Source: Linanthus parryae (Eukaryota > Streptophyta > Magnoliopsida > Ericales > Polemoniaceae). Taken from it: a stretch of 64,000 nt of DNA. The position numbers were made by a program, and so were the translations under genes. The stretch is from NCBI GenBank assembly GCA_023055425.1, contig JALGPY010000010.1, positions 21,406,363-21,470,362 on the forward strand. Reading direction: 5' to 3'. Of this stretch, positions 54,851 through 64,000 are shown one piece after another. The notes under the pieces are model-generated. The model had not been told where the DNA came from, ran no database searches, and worked only from the letters and a program-made list of their open reading frames with translations. Numbering within the stretch: position 1 is the first letter of the stretch; each line of letters begins with the position of its first letter.

Positions 54851-56569
54851 TTCAAGAATGAGGTGGAGAACCAGCTTGGCAAGAGTATTAAGGCTCTGCA
54901 ATCGGATTATGGAGGAGAATACTTAAGCTAAGAGTTTGACGACTTTATTAGAGAGTGTGGGATCGTATCCCAACTCACTCCACCTGGAACACCACAGTAT
55001 AATTGTGTGTCTGAGAGGAGGAATTCTGCCCTATTGGACATGTTTCGATCTATGATGAGTCAAACAGATCTTCTAAATTCATTTTTGGTCCATGCTCTAT
55101 TAACAGCTACACTTACCCTTAACCATGTTCCATCCAAATCCGTTATGAAGAAGCCATATGAGATATGGACTGGGCGGCGTCCCAGTGCGTCGTTCATGAA
55201 GATTTGGGGTCGCGAAGTTTATGTAAGGCTTTTGAAGTCTGATAAACTCATACCCAAGTCGGACAAGTGTAAGTTTGTGGGATATCCTAAGGAAACGAAA
55301 GGACATTATTTATAATGTCCAACTGAGAACAAAGTGTTTGTTACTTATACCAGTGTGTTTCTATAAAGAGATTTTGTAAAGAAGCGAGTGGGAGGATTTT
55401 ATAACTTGAAGAGGTTCAAGAACCACAAAGAACTGATCCTACAATTGAACATGAGAAGGAACCACAAGGTGTTGTAGAGCAACCTGCACAAGTAACACAA
55501 GAGCTTTGTTGGTTTTGTAGGATACATCAAGGGACAGAGAGGTACCTACGTCTAGTGATTGAGCCTATTGACGTAATGCTCATGGATGATGATGAGCCTA
55601 CAGCCTTTGAAGAGGTTGTAAAGGGGCTGGACTCTCAGAAGTGGCTTGAATACATGACATATTAAATGGATTCCTTGTGTACCAATAAAGTGTGGACTTA
55701 AGTGGAACCTCCCGAACGGGCTCGGTTGATACAGTGCAAGTGGGTTTTCAAGAAGAAAACCAACATTGATGGCAATGTGACTGCCTATAAGGGGCGATCG
55801 GTGGAAAAAGTATTTAGACAGATTCATGGTATTGACTATGATAAAACCTTTTACCCAATTGCGATACTTAAATCCATTCGCATCTTGCTACCTATTGCAG
55901 TTTATCACGATTAGATGGATGTCAAAACAGTGTTTCTGTATGGAAACCTCCTTGAGGATGTGTACATGACACATTCAGAGGGTTTTGAGGATCCAGAGCA
56001 TGCCAACAAGGTGTGTAAGTTGTAGCCGTCCATTTATGGGTTAAATCAAGCTTCTAGGAGTTGGAATCTTCGATTTGATGATGCAGACAAAGAGTTTGTC
56101 TTCATCAAGAACGGAGATGAACCTTGTGTCTACAAGAAGTTTAGTGGGAGCTCTGTTGTATTTCTGGTCTTGCATGTAGATGACATACTACTCATTGAAA
56201 GCGATGTCCCTACCTTGCAATCTATTAAAGATTGGATAGGGATTCCTTCTCAATGAAAGACTTAGGAGATGCAACTTATATACTCGTTATAAAGATCTAT
56301 AGAGATAAATCGAAGATGTTGCTCGTTCTAAGTCAAAGAACATATTGCCAAGGTGTTGAAGCGGTTCAACATGCATAAATCAAAGAAAGGATTATTGAAC
56401 ATGTTACATGGAGTAACCCTTACGAAGGCTAACTGCCCTTCCAAACAGATTAAGAAGGACCGAATGAGTAAGATCCCATACGCGTAAGCTATTGGATCAA
56501 TCATGTATTCCATCTTATGTACTAGACCATATGTGTCATACGATTTGAGTGTGAAAAGCAAATACCAGA
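54851..56569 (+). pseudogene. Copia element K, right part: integrase and RT
   Basis: Continues the integrase after E4 (FKNEVENQLGKSIKALQSDYGGEY), then TPPGTPQYN and the remainder to GHYL (55007-55315), where the conserved Glu region reads VSERRN. The RT part shows QCKWVFKKKTNIDGN and YDKTFYPIA (55702-55914), DVKTVFLYGNLLEDVYM, and the active site HVDDILL at about 56175. The conserved end MSKIPYA, GSIMYSILCTRPYVSYDL is at about 56465-56550. Many stops. Interrupted at 56570 by element B and not seen again. Confidence 0.8.
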
Positions 56570-57188
56570 TGTGCACAAGGAAATCCTTCAGATAGATACA
56601 AGTGTGCACCTCAAGTAGAGAATAGGAACACAGAGAGATGTAGGGTGTGAGTAGGGTGAGGGTAACCAATGGTAACTGTGAGAGAGAGAGAGACAGCTTA
56701 ATAGCAAAGCCTTCGGTAAGTCAAGAAGAACTAGTTTGTCGCAACGGATGGCTAATGATCCTCTATATAGAGGGGAAGTGACCGTTGAGGGGGGGGGGGG
56801 GGGGTTAATGCACCATAAATGGCGGCTTAATGTTAGCCCCCGTAACGGCACGTTCGACCGTGTATAGAGGAACCGTTAGGCACCTGACCATACATACCGG
56901 AGACGGTTATGAGCTCAATCCGGGTTTATAGGGCACGGCCATTAAGTATCTCAAAGTAGTTAAAAAGGGTCGCGTGCGAGCTTTGTTAGTGCACGCGCAC
57001 GACGGGCCTTACCCTAGCCTCTAAACCACTAAGTCCCTACAAGTCCCGTGTTGGTACCCGAGAGCCCTGTCTTGCAGCCCCCAAGTGGATAAGCATAGGT
57101 AGTTATCCGGTGTATATGGAGCACCGAAGGGTGTGCAGGATGGTCGCCACGTGGCTGTGATATGTCTGTCTGGAAAGAACTATCTACA
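56570..57188 (-). repeat. 3' LTR of element B
   Basis: 619 bp, clearly homologous to the LTR of A but diverged throughout, so A and B are distinct members. Contains TATA-like CTCTATATAGAG (56761-56772) and a run of about 17 G at about 56788-56804 that A lacks. Confidence 0.88.
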
Positions 57189-57201
57189 TTAGCCTCCTTT
57201 T
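57189..57201 (-). promoter_or_regulatory. Polypurine tract of element B
   Basis: On the minus strand AAAAGGAGGCTAA against the LTR, equivalent to 1022-1033 in A. Confidence 0.75.
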
Positions 57202-57846
57202 GCGCGAATGTCACGCGTCCGTTTTGCAGTCGCGCAAAATCAGTCGTGCGTGGACCCCATGAAAATCCTCGTATTCACAATAAGATTCAAATCCCTAGCC
57301 CCCGGTCATAGCCATGATTACCTAGGAATTTATAAGCATCGTTTGGTTTCTGACGAAGTGTGGCCACTGTGAAGTTAATCAGACGCCACCCACAGATTTT
57401 GCCTATTTTCGAGGCAAGAATAACTCTGAAAGATTTGATGGGTCGCCAATCTCGACGGATACAGAAGCTTTGCTGACTCAGCGAGCGTCAGCAGTCGCGA
57501 CTCTTCGCTCTGAAGATTATTTAAACCCTTGGTTTTCTTCAATTAAAACTTTTCCCATTGCCATTATTTCTGAGCTCGTATGCATCAGAGAGAGAATCCC
57601 AGCAAGAAGCACAAACCTTCGACCAGGTTCTTGATCAGATTATCAAAAAATTCTCCCAATCAGTTCAGACACTCAATCGTCAACAAAGTGAGTGAGTGGT
57701 TGCTTGTAAATTTGAAAATTTTGAAATTTGTGGTCGAATTTTGCAGATAATTGGTCGAATTTCGCAGATAATACTCTTCTCCCCCTTTTTTTTCTTTCCT
57801 CTTTCATGTAACCGAATTGTAATCTATTGTTCTTGTGTTCACAAAA
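57202..57846 (+). promoter_or_regulatory. Presumed promoter and leader of the antisense gene of element B
   Basis: Non-coding. GATTATTTAAACCC at about 57515 could act as a TATA box. A pyrimidine-rich stretch (TCTCCCCCTTTTTTTTC at about 57778) resembles the one before the start in A (1724-1747). Confidence 0.35.
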
Positions 57847-60800
57847 ATGGATCCCAAGAATTCAAAAAAGGAAGTTTTCGAAGCACCGGAACTTCCCAGG
57901 AACCTTTGGTACAAGGCCCTATATCTGGGTGGTGACGACTTTTACTTGTCGACAATCCGGGGACACGTTCCCCATGCGTCTCCCCGAGGTGGTGCTCTTC
58001 AATTGAAGCCCGAACCAAACAGAGAAGATTGGGATTTAGCAGACGCCCATGATGTATAGAGGCTTGGTATTGAAGCTGGCTTGTTCCCATTCAATGATGT
58101 CTTTTTTTTCAGGCCTTTCTGGAAAAGCTCGATTGGATGGATGAATGGAATGCGTTCATCCTTAACAATCATGAGGAGGTGCTAATGCAAGCTGGCATCT
58201 ATGATGCCATCCATGCGACCAAGGGTTTCAACCTCAGGGCCGACCAGGATATGCTAAGGGTCCTATTTTTGCAGGACTCAAGAAAAACCCTTTCGTTCCA
58301 TTTTTCTTTCTTCGAGGCCGCACCTACTCTTGAAGATGTGTAGAATGTGTTAATGCTTTCGAGCATGGAAGCCTTAGACCCCTTGGACGAATTAAAGTTT
58401 GATGAGCAGATTACCCTCTTCGCGCATATGCAAGAGTTTATTGTGGCTCTGAGGAAAGTTGCCACGAGGTGGGCACCTAACGCAACTGAACCTTGCGTGA
58501 CCTTCATGTCTGTTTCCTCCAGCACGAAGAAAATATGGTCCAAATGGATCATGTTATTCTTCAAATACTACGCCAAACCTGCCATTATCCAGAAGTTTCT
58601 CAAGGATAGCACCAACGCATTTATTTATATCAATGGAGAAGGGCTCCCATGGTCGTTGTGCGGCTTTCTGTGCGTTTGATTGTAACGTTATCTCTAGACG
58701 GGAGTCCGCGTGATGGATTCTTTATCCACGTGCTTCCACTTGAAGTAAAGCTCACTCTTGGTCAGAAGATCGCCCTAGGACCCCTTGTATTGGGTTCTTT
58801 CTACTATCGTCTTGATTTAGCCGCGACACACGTTGAGCAGTCGCAGGGAAGGGTCGATGTCATTTCCTTTGTTAATGTTGGATTCTTAACCATGTGGGTT
58901 TTCGAACGATGGCCCACATATGCTCCAATTCCTTCTGCTGTCGAACTGTGGAACGTACCAAACTCCGCAGACGTACACAAGTGTCCCCGCTCGTGGCGTT
59001 GGTTTAGCACCAAGGGTACTCGTCGTAACTTTTCCTTGATATGCGACGATGCCAGCCTCTTTGTGGCCCGACCATATGTAGTGGAATTGGATAATATTAT
59101 GTTTCTTGAAGACATGTACCCTGAGTTTGATACCCCCTTCCAGGTGAAGAACATTACCGAAGGGTTGCGGCACTATGGGAGGTACGTGTACTGGTGCAGA
59201 AGAGGTTATCTGCCCGCTTTGGTTGAACACGCACCTGGGGCTAAATCTTGCAACTATGAACGCATGGTGGTTCACTTTGATCCTCTTCGTATGGTCTTTC
59301 AACTGGGTTATGATGCTATCGCGCCCCCCATGTGGTCCAAATCCATTACCAAAGGTTGTTAAAATGGGGTGCTTTATGGGAAAACCAACAAACTACTCAT
59401 TGCAGATCTCCCCCTCATTCAGCCCTCTAGAGGAAGACAAGGAAGGATTACACCAGGTTGGGTGTCTTTCTGGAATACACAGGATCGCCGTTTTACAAAT
59501 CCCCAGACTCAGCTCCAATTCAGCAAGGCACTCGCGCCTTCGTCGAAAGATTATCCCTTTAAGTCAACTCTTACCCGAAGCGCGGCCTAATATGGTTATT
59601 ATTCGCTGCTAGATGCGGATCACCATCTATGTCCGCAATTAATTCTGGATGAGAAAACTGCCATCGTCGAGCAGATCTCTCTAAATGCAAGAACTCAGTA
59701 CGTGAGGGACTTCCAACTGGTATTATCTGAACTTCCACATCCCCCTTTTCTTTTTTTCGCCTGAAAGTTGAAAATATTTTTCTCTGTTTCATAATAGTTC
59801 TGCTTGAGACGCTTCGCCTCGGGGGATCGCAGCGGGGGTCTTATTGATCTTTGTCGCTCAAAGAAAAGCAAATCCAACGACTTCATTCTTCCATAGATGC
59901 ATATGGATGAAGGGATCCAGAAAGAGATTTCGGATGAGCTCGAAGCTTTCCTTGCACCAGATGTCAAAGGAACGAAGAAGAGGAGTGCGGGTCCCCCTTT
60001 TACTGATGATCTGGTGACGCAGCAATTGAAGCGTTTGCGAAGTGAGCCAGCGGCGAAGAAAACTTCCTCTGCAAAGAGGACTGCTCCATCAAAGAAGAGG
60101 ACAGTCCCAGAGACCAGGAGGAGGAAGAAGGTGGGATAGAGTGGTTCATTTTTTTAGTAGGATAATTAAATGTGTCAATGGTCATTATTTGTTCCTCTGC
60201 AACAGATAGTGATAGTCCCCTCAAAGGGCAGAAATCATGACCGAGGAAGAGGCCATCGAAGAATCAAGACATATTGCCGAGGAAACATCCTTGCAAGATA
60301 ATTTGTCATAGGAGGAGCGGATTGAGATGGCTAAAAATAAAAGCCTCGAGGAAATGGCTGAGTAGAGTTCTGAAGAACGAAGGCCACGCGTGCGATCAAC
60401 ACACTCGCGGCCACCTCGTCCAACTTCGAAAACTGCGAATGAGCTGCATCGAGCACAATTAGCCTTCCACGAACTTGTCAACGATGAAAATGAAGAAGGT
60501 ACAATTTTTAAGTTTACTTTATCAAACCATGAAATTGTGACTGGCGCACTGTACCATGGTGTGCCCATATGTGATATTCGTAAATGGATAAGGGATCAGT
60601 GTGGGAATCTTCAGGTAACTCCTTCAGCAATGTGATGTCCCCTTTCACTTTTCATGAGCAAGGCTTTAATGTCTTGATCATAAGCAGGTCATGCTAGGAT
60701 AAGAGGTGTTGATGATAATCAGCAACATGCATATCGCGTGGACGCCCCATATAAGTGGGGAGATGTCGCTTCAAATACCGGTAGAGGCTTCATTTTTATT

Positions 60801-61988
60801 CTTTTTATCTCAAGAGTAACACACTTGTTTTTGCAGAGCCTGATCCTTGCCCCTTGAGACCTCGTCTCTCCCGCAGTGCCATAGTGGTTCCTGAGCGTGA
60901 AGTTTCTATTGCAGGAGATTCAAAGCAAAGTCCGGTGGAAGAGGCTCCAACAGTTTCAGGTGATGCTGAGCGGGCCCCGAAAGTCGTGGGCTCTGAACAT
61001 GATGCCTCCCTTAGGGGACATGCAGGAGAAGTTGAGCGTGATGCTCAGTTGGGTGAGCATGTCGCTCTTGTTATGGAAAATGCCACGGAGGTTGCTTCGG
61101 CCGAGCGCGACATTCCTGATAAAAATGCTAAAGGGACTGTGTCATCTGAGCACGATGCTTCTTTCGCGCCCAGTGCTCCGGGAAGTACTACCGCCACAGA
61201 GGGCTTCAATTTCGATTTGGATTCCCTTTTCTCTGAGAATCCATGGGAGGTATGGGGTTCATAAGTTGCAGATCCTGTCGTGGCTGAGAGGAACTTTGTA
61301 ATCCCAGAGGCATACTTTGCGCGGGAAGCTCAGGCAGATCAAAGGTTGGCCAAGGAAGCGGGTTCTAGCTCGCAAGCAGTAGTGCCCATTGCCCCTTGTC
61401 GGCAGATTGTTGAAGGAACTGGTAAGGCGATTCCCCTTTTGTTCATGATGCTTGGTCACTGAACTCATGTTCTTGCTGAGTTTTCAGCTTTAGCTTTCAC
61501 GCGTGGAGGTATCGACCAAGCTTGCCTCGAGTGCCTAATGAAAGTGCGCGTGTCCTTTCCAACTGCATTGCTAGAGTGCTGGAACTAGCCCCAAAAGACA
61601 GAGGGGAACTCTTCAGAACGATGGTCGCTCTTTTGGAGAGAGTTCATGCGACTACCCCCGCGAGCACCATGGTTGACAGTGCTCAGGACCTCCTTGCTAG
61701 AGCGAAAGGGATTCAGCAGATCGCGACAGGGCAATTGGATTTCGACTTCCTCGTGCAGAGGTTGACTAAATCAGTAATTATGCGCAACTCATATCCGAGT
61801 ATGCTGCCTATGGGGAGGAGAAATGTGCTCTTCACGCGCGCAGGGCATAGTTGGAGCAAATGGCCAAGGAACTTAAGGCAGCCACCAAACGACATGCGGA
61901 CAACAATGCTCTCTTGGAGAAGCTAACTGCTAATAGCATCAGGTTATCAGCGGGAGATTCCCTCTTGAAGGATTCCTTTGAGGATTGA
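57847..61988 (+). pseudogene. Antisense plant-mobile-domain gene of element B
   Basis: Homologue of 1750-6035. Exons by comparison with A and by splice signals: 57847 to about 59718, 59798-60130, 60206-60614, 60688-60780, 60837-61431 and 61488-61988. Shared PMD segments are LDWMDEWNAFIL, FHFSFFEAAPTLEDV, LTLGQKIALGPLVLGSFYY, MWVFERWPTYAP and LGYDAIAPPMW. Shared downstream segments are RFASGDRS, VTGALYHGVPICDIRKW and the GAACTG|GT donor. Several stops and frameshifts occur (for example TAG at 58057, TAG at about 58341, TGA at 58677, TAA at 59360), so it is more decayed than the copy in A. Intron number and positions agree with A, which supports both gene models. Confidence 0.75.
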
Positions 61989-62249
61989 AACTTTTAGCAT
62001 TGCAAGAATCGCTCTTTCGGACTCTTTTTAATGTAACTTTGTGTGCCCTCTGTGGCCGCGATCCTTTGATCGTTTAAACATCTTTAACTTTCTGCTTTTG
62101 CGCACGCTGGTCCCGCGCATATTGAAATATCTTTTTTCACGCTTTTGATTGGCTCATGTTTTTGCTTACATGAATGCGAGGCTTTATGTGATTGCTCCTT
62201 GTAGGTAAGTAGAGTTTTTTACCATTAGGCTTAGGTTTTGAAGTTTGTG
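61989..62249. other. Spacer after the antisense gene of element B
   Basis: AT-rich. Includes the likely 3' end of the antisense transcript. No gene. Confidence 0.5.
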
Positions 62250-62450
62250 AGCTATGGCTATCTAGACAGATAGGCTCGTGCATCGCTGCGTATGGTTTCT
62301 ATCTAAACAGATAGGCTTACACGAGCATCACGTCGCTACCTAGACAGGTAGGCTTACACTTAATGATTTTTTCCGCTATCGCAGACAGATAGGCTTATGC
62401 TTTTAGTAATGATTTCGCTGCTATCGAAGACAGATAGGCTTATGCGCATA
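62250..62450. repeat. Dyad repeats of element B, block 1
   Basis: Five copies of a core CTATCTAGACAGATAGGCTT or close variants (CTACCTAGACAGGTAGG keeps the pairing with two matched changes). Spacing is irregular, 40-60 bp. Each core is an inverted repeat, CTATCT...AGATAG. Confidence 0.8.
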
Positions 62451-62735
62451 TGTCATGTATTGCTGAAGTTTTAGAACCGACTAACTCAAGATTCTTGGTG
62501 AGTCCTGAATATTTTAATTCTTTAAAGGCTCAAGTCCCCATAAGCCGCCATCATTATCTGATCGCTTGTACTGTCGTGGAGTTTAGATAAGGTGAGCCCG
62601 TCACACAGTAAGCCAAACCCTCATCATTGACTAGGGCTACTGTATCGTTGTAGGCTTTTGATAGGGTCATTGATTCTTGTCCGTTTCCGAGGAGTTGCTG
62701 ACTCAACCGGGAACTTAAGAGTCTCCCTTGAGTCC

Positions 62736-62744
62736 TATATAAAA
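62736..62744 (+). promoter_or_regulatory. TATA box of the second antisense unit, element B
   Basis: TATATAAAA in a block conserved with 6410-6480 of A (GCTGACTCA, AAGAGTCTCC, CTGCCATTT). Confidence 0.6.
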
Positions 62745-62915
62745 CCCCTTCTCTGCCATTTTGTTTTTCCATCGTTGCTACCCTTCTGGGTTCTTGTAAT
62801 TGACAAAATGCCACTTCTCCTGAGTCGTTTCCATTATTTTCATTGCTTTTTACCCATTTTCATTCAGTATCAGCTCTGGATCTCCAAGCTTGCACTTGTG
62901 CGTTGTGCTATAGAA

Positions 62916-63260
62916 ATGGCTCCCAAGGAACTTACAAAAGAAGCTTCTGATTCGCCTGGGATTTTCGAAGACCGGTGTTGTAAGCTCTTCCTTTTGAATG
63001 AAGACATCTTTTTCCCAGTCATGTTTGCGGGGATTATCTTCGGTGGACCTCCGGCGGAGAATAATCTGCCACCAATTCTTAAACTAGCAAGTAATGAGTG
63101 GATTGCATCTCTGTTGGAACTCCGGCGGAGAACTATATGCCACTGGTTCTTAAGCCAGGGAGTAATGATTGGGGGTTCTTCCTACTCATGCACAATCAGC
63201 TTCCTATCCCATGAGCTATTCTCCCGCTTGTTCTTCGCATCAGTAGCCTCCATGGCTTGA
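62916..63260 (+). CDS. Small ORF of the second antisense unit, element B
   Basis: 114 codons starting MAPKELTKEASDSPG, about 170 bases after the conserved TATA box. The ATG follows GTGCTATAGAA, identical to A, where the start codon is mutated. No domain is recognised. Within it a stretch of about 60 bp is duplicated with a 71-bp period (from 63046 and 63117), which puts the second copy in another frame. Whether a protein is made is uncertain. Confidence 0.4.
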   Translation: MAPKELTKEASDSPGIFEDRCCKLFLLNEDIFFPVMFAGIIFGGPPAENNLPPILKLASNEWIASLLELRRRTICHWFLSQGVMIGGSSYSCTISFLSHELFSRLFFASVASMA

Positions 63261-63439
63261 AGTTCATCTGGCACCTTGCCATGCCAGGGGTATCAACAAG
63301 GACTCTGTTCTAGTCGAGGATGTCGACGTCAGTGTCGAGTTGATCGTAGTTAGTTTTGTAGCTTTAGAGTCCCATGTAGGAAACTCTTTGAACGTTCTTT
63401 GAGAACACTTAGCTTTTGATTGAAAGCATTTTTCATTGT

Positions 63440-64000
63440 AAGCTTTGCTTTTAGCTGCTATCTAAACAGAGAAGTTGTAAACCGCATTTGGTTTCTATGA
63501 AAATATGCTTTGCATTTGCTGTTTCGTCTAATAGGATAGCCTTGCTTTTGACTGCTATGTAATCAGATAGGCGTGCATCTTGGCTGTTGTGCAAGCGTGC
63601 TTTGATTTGAACTTGATGTTATCTAATAAGATAGACGTTAACTCGCATATTGGCTATTATTCGGTTGAATAAGCTTTTGTACTTTGCTTCCATTAGACGG
63701 ATGGGCTTAGTCGCGTTTGGCTGCTATCTGAACAAATAGGCTTTTATTTTTGGATGGTTGCTATCTAAACAGATAGGCTTTTAGTTTTCTTTTGGATGCT
63801 ATCTAGACACATAGGCTTTGAATTTGCAGTTAGCTTCTATCTAGACATATAGGCTTTTGTATTTGCTGCTATCTAGACACATAGGCTTTAGTCGCGTTTG
63901 GCAGCTATCTAGACAGATAGGCTTTGAATTTGCATTACTGATATCGTATGAGATAGGCTTACGTTCGCGTATTGCTGCTATCTGAACAGATAGGCTCTTC
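63440..64000. repeat. Dyad repeats of element B, block 2
   Basis: About ten copies of GCTATCT-(4-5)-AGATAGGCTTT-like units, with variants such as CTAGACACATAGG, at irregular spacing up to the window end. Related in core sequence to the 54-bp array of element A (7482-8094), which also ends AGATAGGCTT. Confidence 0.8.

Larger units (their letters stand above)
56570..64000 (-). mobile_element. Element B: second Tat-type element, partial
   Basis: 3' part of an element related to A, minus strand, running past the window end. LTR 56570-57188 starts TGTGCACAAGG and ends CTATCTACA, as in A. The PPT follows, then the antisense PMD gene, the second antisense unit and the dyad repeats. Gag-pol would lie beyond 64000. 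The first bases left of the LTR (56565-56569, CCAGA) are the expected target duplication. Confidence 0.9.

Noticed and set aside
57696..57935. 79-codon plus frame before the element B antisense gene
   Set aside because: Lies in the leader and overlaps the real start (57847) in a different frame; equivalent frames are absent in element A.

Overview
This window is plant nuclear DNA, almost certainly from a flowering plant. The only ordinary host gene I can support is a NAC-family transcription factor gene (minus strand, 19753-20619). Nearly everything else is retrotransposon sequence of plant-specific lineages: Tat-type Ty3/gypsy elements with two RNase H domains, and SIRE-type Ty1/copia elements primed by initiator tRNA-Met. 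I cannot name the species.

Layout, left to right. (1) 1-394 and 15327-15394 are flanking DNA that may be the two halves of an old CACTA-like element. (2) 395-15321 is a full-length Tat-type element on the minus strand ('element A'), with near-identical LTRs, a perfect 5-bp target duplication (CCTTT), a PBS and a PPT. Its gag-protease and pol genes are on the minus strand. Between pol and the 3' LTR it carries plus-strand (antisense) material: a multi-exon plant-mobile-domain (PMD) gene at 1750-6035, a second possible antisense transcription unit with a TATA box, and an array of 54-bp tandem repeats. (3) 15327-22454 is low-copy, AT-rich DNA with small MITE-like elements and the NAC gene. (4) 22455-44849 is a nest. 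A copia LTR fragment abuts a truncated element H (minus strand). The LTR of H was hit by SIRE-type element E1 (24504-44313, TSD GTGTA), and E1 was hit by a sister element E2 (27287-37389, TSD ATTAG). (5) 44850-56569 is a degenerate copia element K (plus strand), split in its integrase by SIRE-type element E4 (46314-54845, minus strand). K is cut again at 56570 by a second Tat-type element B. (6) 56570-64000 is the 3' part of element B (minus strand; gag-pol lies beyond the window). It repeats the antisense gene, the second antisense unit and the CTATC/GATAG-rich repeats of element A.

How the parts fit. In elements A and B the LTR promoter drives gag-pol on the minus strand, while the PMD gene faces the other way and has conventional introns. 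Its introns cannot be spliced from the sense genomic RNA, which explains how an intron-bearing gene survives retrotransposition. Intron positions, reading frame and a C-terminal region are shared by A and B, so the gene was part of the element before the two copies separated. The SIRE-type copies (E1, E2, E4) share LTRs packed with a 16-18 bp palindrome centred on AAGGCCTT, and they carry an extra ORF after pol. All autonomous genes here are damaged by stops, frameshifts or deletions.

All boundaries and identities were read by eye. Divergence figures are hand counts, and no database search was made.
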